DNA of 64,000 nt from Rhodoferax fermentans (GTDB lineage Bacteria; Pseudomonadota; Gammaproteobacteria; Burkholderiales; Burkholderiaceae_C), in NCBI RefSeq assembly GCF_002017865.1, contig NZ_MTJN01000002.1, forward strand, positions 1,674,001 to 1,738,000, written 5' to 3'. Both the position numbers and the translations under genes were made by a program. The first letter of the stretch is position 1. Each line of letters opens with the position of its first letter. Under the pieces are notes generated by a model, which did no database searches, had not been told where the DNA came from, and saw only the letters and a list, made by a program, of their open reading frames with translations. Of the stretch, positions 61,543 through 64,000 are shown one piece after another.

Positions 61543-61829
61543 GACGTACCCCAAGGCGGGCTGCCCGCCTGCAAAGCGGGCGTCAGGCGCATACCCGGCT
61601 GCGCGGGCGTTAAACAAGCCTCCACCGGACTGCCACCGTCCACACACACCAGACAGGCCTGGCAATTGCCGATGCCGCAAAAATAGCGCCCCTGCAGACC
61701 ACCCACAGCCGCGCCCAGCCGAAACACACCGCTACGCAGCAAGGCAGCGGCAATGCTTTCACCCGGGTCAAACGGAATGACCAATTGGTTCCAGAAAAAC
61801 GTAGAGGGCTGCGTGTTTTGCATTTTCAT
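61539..61829 (-). CDS. Small 2Fe-2S subunit of the oxidase
   Basis: A 96-residue ferredoxin-like protein with GLQGRYFCGIGNCQACLVCVDGG, containing the CX4CX2C spacing of the HcnA/OoxA small subunit and a later Cys (EACLTP). It is coupled to the FAD subunit. The start at ATG 61829 lies inside a CATTTG/CAAATG palindrome, so regulator binding there could control translation or transcription. Confidence 0.82.
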   Translation of the reverse strand: MKMQNTQPSTFFWNQLVIPFDPGESIAAALLRSGVFRLGAAVGGLQGRYFCGIGNCQACLVCVDGGSPVEACLTPAQPGMRLTPALQAGSPPWGTS

Positions 61830-61840
61830 TTGCACAAATG
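61827..61840. promoter_or_regulatory. CATTTG-CA-CAAATG palindrome over the 2Fe-2S gene start
   Basis: The 14-base inverted repeat spans the start codon of the minus-strand 2Fe-2S gene. It may be an operator for a local regulator; no such gene is next to it. Confidence 0.4.
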
Positions 61841-61911
61841 TATTTACAAGGATAACAGCTTGCGCATGCCCGTCATCAGGCCAAACCCTTGGGTGGCGCC
61901 GGGGCGCCTGC

Positions 61912-63096
61912 TCAGCTCAGGTCGGCCAGGGGCAAATCACCAAAGCGACCAGGGTCCAAGGCTGAGACATCAAGCTCCCCCACGTCTTCATCGAGCACCA
62001 TCCTGGCCAGCGCAGAACCCATCACCGGCGCCAGGCAGATGCCATCCCCCTCCATGCCGGTGGCAATGAACAGGCCAGTCAGCGTGGGATGCCGCCCGAC
62101 AATCGGCAGACCATCCTGGGTACCAATGCGAATGCCGGCAAAAGTGCGGATCACCCGCCTTTGGGCCAGCGCGGGCACCACCGCCAGAGCCTCTCGCAAC
62201 AAGCTCGAGACGGTATGGATGTCGGTCTGGCGGTCGGCAAACCCGGTCTCGCGGCTGCTGCCAATCAGAAACTGGCCAGTCTCCAGCGGGTCAATCACCA
62301 GGCTGGCGCTGCGTTGGCCCAGCACCATCCGTCGTTTGGCCGCCAGGTACCCGGCAGACATCAAAGGCCCGGGCAAAGCCGGGCCCAACAAGGATGCGCG
62401 GTCGGTCACGATGAGTTGCCCCTTGCGCGGGATCAACACCTTGTCCAAGCCCACCAAGGCCCCTGTTCCGAGGCCTGCAGCGGCCACCACCATATCGGCT
62501 ACCAACGCACCATTGGGTGTCACAACACCCACCACGCGCTCACCCGACAGGAGCAAGCGTTGCACCGGGGTAAAACGGTGAATGCTCGCGTTGGCCACGT
62601 GCAGCAAGCGATCCACCACACGGTACCCCAGCGCATGCCCATCGTCAGGCACCTTCATGCCCGCCAGCACATGGCGCCCCAGGCCCGGCACCCGTTGCAT
62701 CAGCTCGGCATGTGTCAGCGGCAGAATGCGCTCACCCAGGTCCATCAAATCGGCACCCTGCTGGGCAATCACGGCCACTTCTTCGTCCGTTCGCGCAAAC
62801 AGATAGGTGGGACGGGTGTGGTAGATATCGGTCAAGACACCCTGCTGCACCCACTGGTGATAGAGGGCACGCGACGCCTGGGCCAAGCTCATCATGGGGC
62901 CCGGGCGTTTGCTGGCCACCGACACCGCACCATCCGACGCGCCCGAAGCCCCTGCTGCGGGGGTATGCGCATCCAGCACCGTGACCCGTGCGCCAAAGCG
63001 GCTCAGGAAGAAGGCAATCGATGCGCCCACAATCCCCGCGCCGATGACGATGACATGCGGCGCACGCACAGAGCGGTGAACGTCAGCGTGAAACAA
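61912..63096 (-). CDS. D-amino-acid/glycine oxidase-like FAD subunit
   Basis: A 394-residue flavoprotein with N-terminal HVIVIGAGIVGASIAFFLSRFGARVTVLD and the DAO-type VADMVVAAAGLGTGALVGL and LFIATGMEGDGICLAPVMG segments. It is the expected beta/oxidase subunit of an opine or hydroxyproline oxidase (HcnC/OoxB type). The start codon appears to be TTG (63096); GTG at 63069 is an alternative and the choice is uncertain. A hairpin-like GGCGCC/GGCGCC lies just downstream of the stop. Confidence 0.83.
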   Translation of the reverse strand: MFHADVHRSVRAPHVIVIGAGIVGASIAFFLSRFGARVTVLDAHTPAAGASGASDGAVSVASKRPGPMMSLAQASRALYHQWVQQGVLTDIYHTRPTYLFARTDEEVAVIAQQGADLMDLGERILPLTHAELMQRVPGLGRHVLAGMKVPDDGHALGYRVVDRLLHVANASIHRFTPVQRLLLSGERVVGVVTPNGALVADMVVAAAGLGTGALVGLDKVLIPRKGQLIVTDRASLLGPALPGPLMSAGYLAAKRRMVLGQRSASLVIDPLETGQFLIGSSRETGFADRQTDIHTVSSLLREALAVVPALAQRRVIRTFAGIRIGTQDGLPIVGRHPTLTGLFIATGMEGDGICLAPVMGSALARMVLDEDVGELDVSALDPGRFGDLPLADLS

Positions 63097-63186
63097 AGTG
63101 TTTGAAACCCTTGGCCATGACCAAGCTTAACCGCTGACGCCGCAGCCCGCGCCAGGAAACAAGCATGCCCTGATATCCTGTCGGCC

Positions 63187-63600
63187 ATGAACAGCCTCTT
63201 TCACCTTGCCTTCAACGTCAACGACCTGGACCAGACGCGCGCCTTTTACGGCGGTGTGCTGGGCTGCCGCGAGGGCCGCAGCACCAGCACCTGGGTCGAT
63301 TTCGACTTCTTTGGTCACCAGCTCTCGATGCATCTGGGCGAGCCGTTCAAGACGGCGGCCACAGGACATGTGGGTGAGCATTTGGTGCCGATGCCGCACT
63401 TTGGTGTGATCCTGGCCTTGCCCGACTGGCAGGCGTTGGCCGAGCGGCTGCAGGCTGCCCAACTTGACTTCATCCTGGCGCCGCAACTGCGTTTTGCCGG
63501 ACAGCCCGGCGAGCAGTGGACCATGTTTTTCTGCGACCCGTTTGGCAACCCGATCGAGGTCAAGGGTTTTGCCTCGCTGGACACGGTCTACGCTGCATGA
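63187..63600 (+). CDS. VOC-family (glyoxalase-like) protein
   Basis: A 137-residue protein of the vicinal oxygen chelate superfamily: FHLAFNVNDLDQTRAFYGGVLGC, HQLSMHLGEP, and the C-terminal FFCDPFGNPIEVKGF. The His, and Glu in the NPIEVK segment, are probable metal ligands. The substrate cannot be told. It overlaps the next gene by ATGA. Confidence 0.88.
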   Translation: MNSLFHLAFNVNDLDQTRAFYGGVLGCREGRSTSTWVDFDFFGHQLSMHLGEPFKTAATGHVGEHLVPMPHFGVILALPDWQALAERLQAAQLDFILAPQLRFAGQPGEQWTMFFCDPFGNPIEVKGFASLDTVYAA

Positions 63601-64000
63601 ACTACACCTTTGTCTCGGCCACCATCCTGCTGATCCTGATCACCGATCCGATCGGCAACATCCCGATATTTGCCAATGCGCTGAAAAACGTCGCGCCCGA
63701 GCGCCGCGCACGGGTCATCCTGCGCGAGATCCTGATCGCCTTTGTGCTGCTGCTGAGTTTCATGTTCATCGGCGACAGTTTTCTGCGGGTGATGAACCTG
63801 AGCGAACTGTCCTTGCAGATTGGTGGTGGCGTGATCCTGTTCCTGATCGCGCTGCGCATGATTTTTCCGCCACCCAAGGTGGAGGGCGCCGAGCCGCAGG
63901 GTGAACCGCTGATCGTGCCGCTGGCCATCCCTGCCATCGCGGGGCCCTCTGCGCTGGCCACGGTGCTGCTGCTGGTGTCGCAGGCGCCCGAAAAACGCCT
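63597..64000 (+). CDS. MarC/YhgN-family membrane protein, N-terminal part
   Basis: The reading frame starts at ATG 63597, overlapping the VOC stop, and runs off the end of the window. The 134 readable residues have TILLILITDPIGNIPIF and ISGGVILFLIALRMIFP-like segments (IGGGVILFLIALRMIFP here) and PLAIPAIAGPSALATVLLL, characteristic of MarC/YhgN proteins. The remaining sequence should contain about 60 residues. It is translationally coupled to the VOC gene. Confidence 0.85.
   Translation, partial: MNYTFVSATILLILITDPIGNIPIFANALKNVAPERRARVILREILIAFVLLLSFMFIGDSFLRVMNLSELSLQIGGGVILFLIALRMIFPPPKVEGAEPQGEPLIVPLAIPAIAGPSALATVLLLVSQAPEKR

Noticed and set aside
1..64000. CRISPR arrays, rRNA genes and insertion sequences
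   Set aside because: I found no regularly spaced repeats of CRISPR size, no rRNA-like sequence and no transposase-like protein in the window.

Overview
The window looks like a chromosomal segment of a betaproteobacterium, most likely a Comamonadaceae member close to Rhodoferax. The evidence is the GC-rich coding, the RnfABCDGE and PHA-granule (PhaM) proteins, and a hairpin repeat that resembles the interspersed repeats I recall from that family. The assignment is inference; no 16S rRNA gene is present.

Region 1 (1-12.85 kb): the tail of a MarC/YhgN-type membrane protein, then one plus-strand operon: apbE, rnfB, a very large nifJ (pyruvate:ferredoxin/flavodoxin oxidoreductase), rnfC, rnfD, rnfG, rnfE, rnfA, a small Cys-rich membrane protein and a ferredoxin-NADP reductase-like flavoprotein. 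Together they suggest pyruvate oxidation feeding ferredoxin to Rnf, with ApbE loading FMN on RnfD/RnfG. The promoter region carries several short phased repeats.

Region 2 (about 12.9-42.7 kb): a genomic island. It begins with a P4-type integrase beside a sequence resembling a tRNA-Ser 3' end and stops at an intact tRNA-Ser(UGA) whose 3' end faces the island. Cargo from left to right: an AlpA-like fusion, a RepA-like ATPase, a short tandem repeat array, a phage/plasmid-type replication protein, a MazE-like antitoxin, an unrecognised three-gene cassette led by a PD-(D/E)xK-like protein, a second tyrosine recombinase, two small island genes, and a ten-gene, almost fully overlapping minus-strand operon (39015 to 23371). 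That operon encodes an HTH regulator, SNF2 helicase, KilA-N protein, AIPR protein, DUF5131, TcmP, a frameshifted type III-like DNA methyltransferase, a TrlF-like PHP-SMC ATPase, a Res-like helicase-nuclease and a small protein. It is the best candidate for an undescribed defence system. An alpha/beta hydrolase, membrane protein, XRE regulator and two unknown genes complete the island.

Region 3 (42.8-51.8 kb): ordinary chromosome: a PilZ protein, an unknown operon with a J-domain protein, a transmembrane GGDEF-EAL sensor, a FIST protein and PhaM.

Region 4 (51.9-64 kb): a Crp/Fnr regulator; a siderophore-type ABC importer next to two PCuAC-like and two DUF2946-like proteins (metal handling); a polar amino acid ABC importer followed upstream by an opine/hydroxyproline-oxidase-like set (two FAD subunits and a 2Fe-2S subunit); a VOC protein; and the start of a second MarC/YhgN-type gene cut by the window end.
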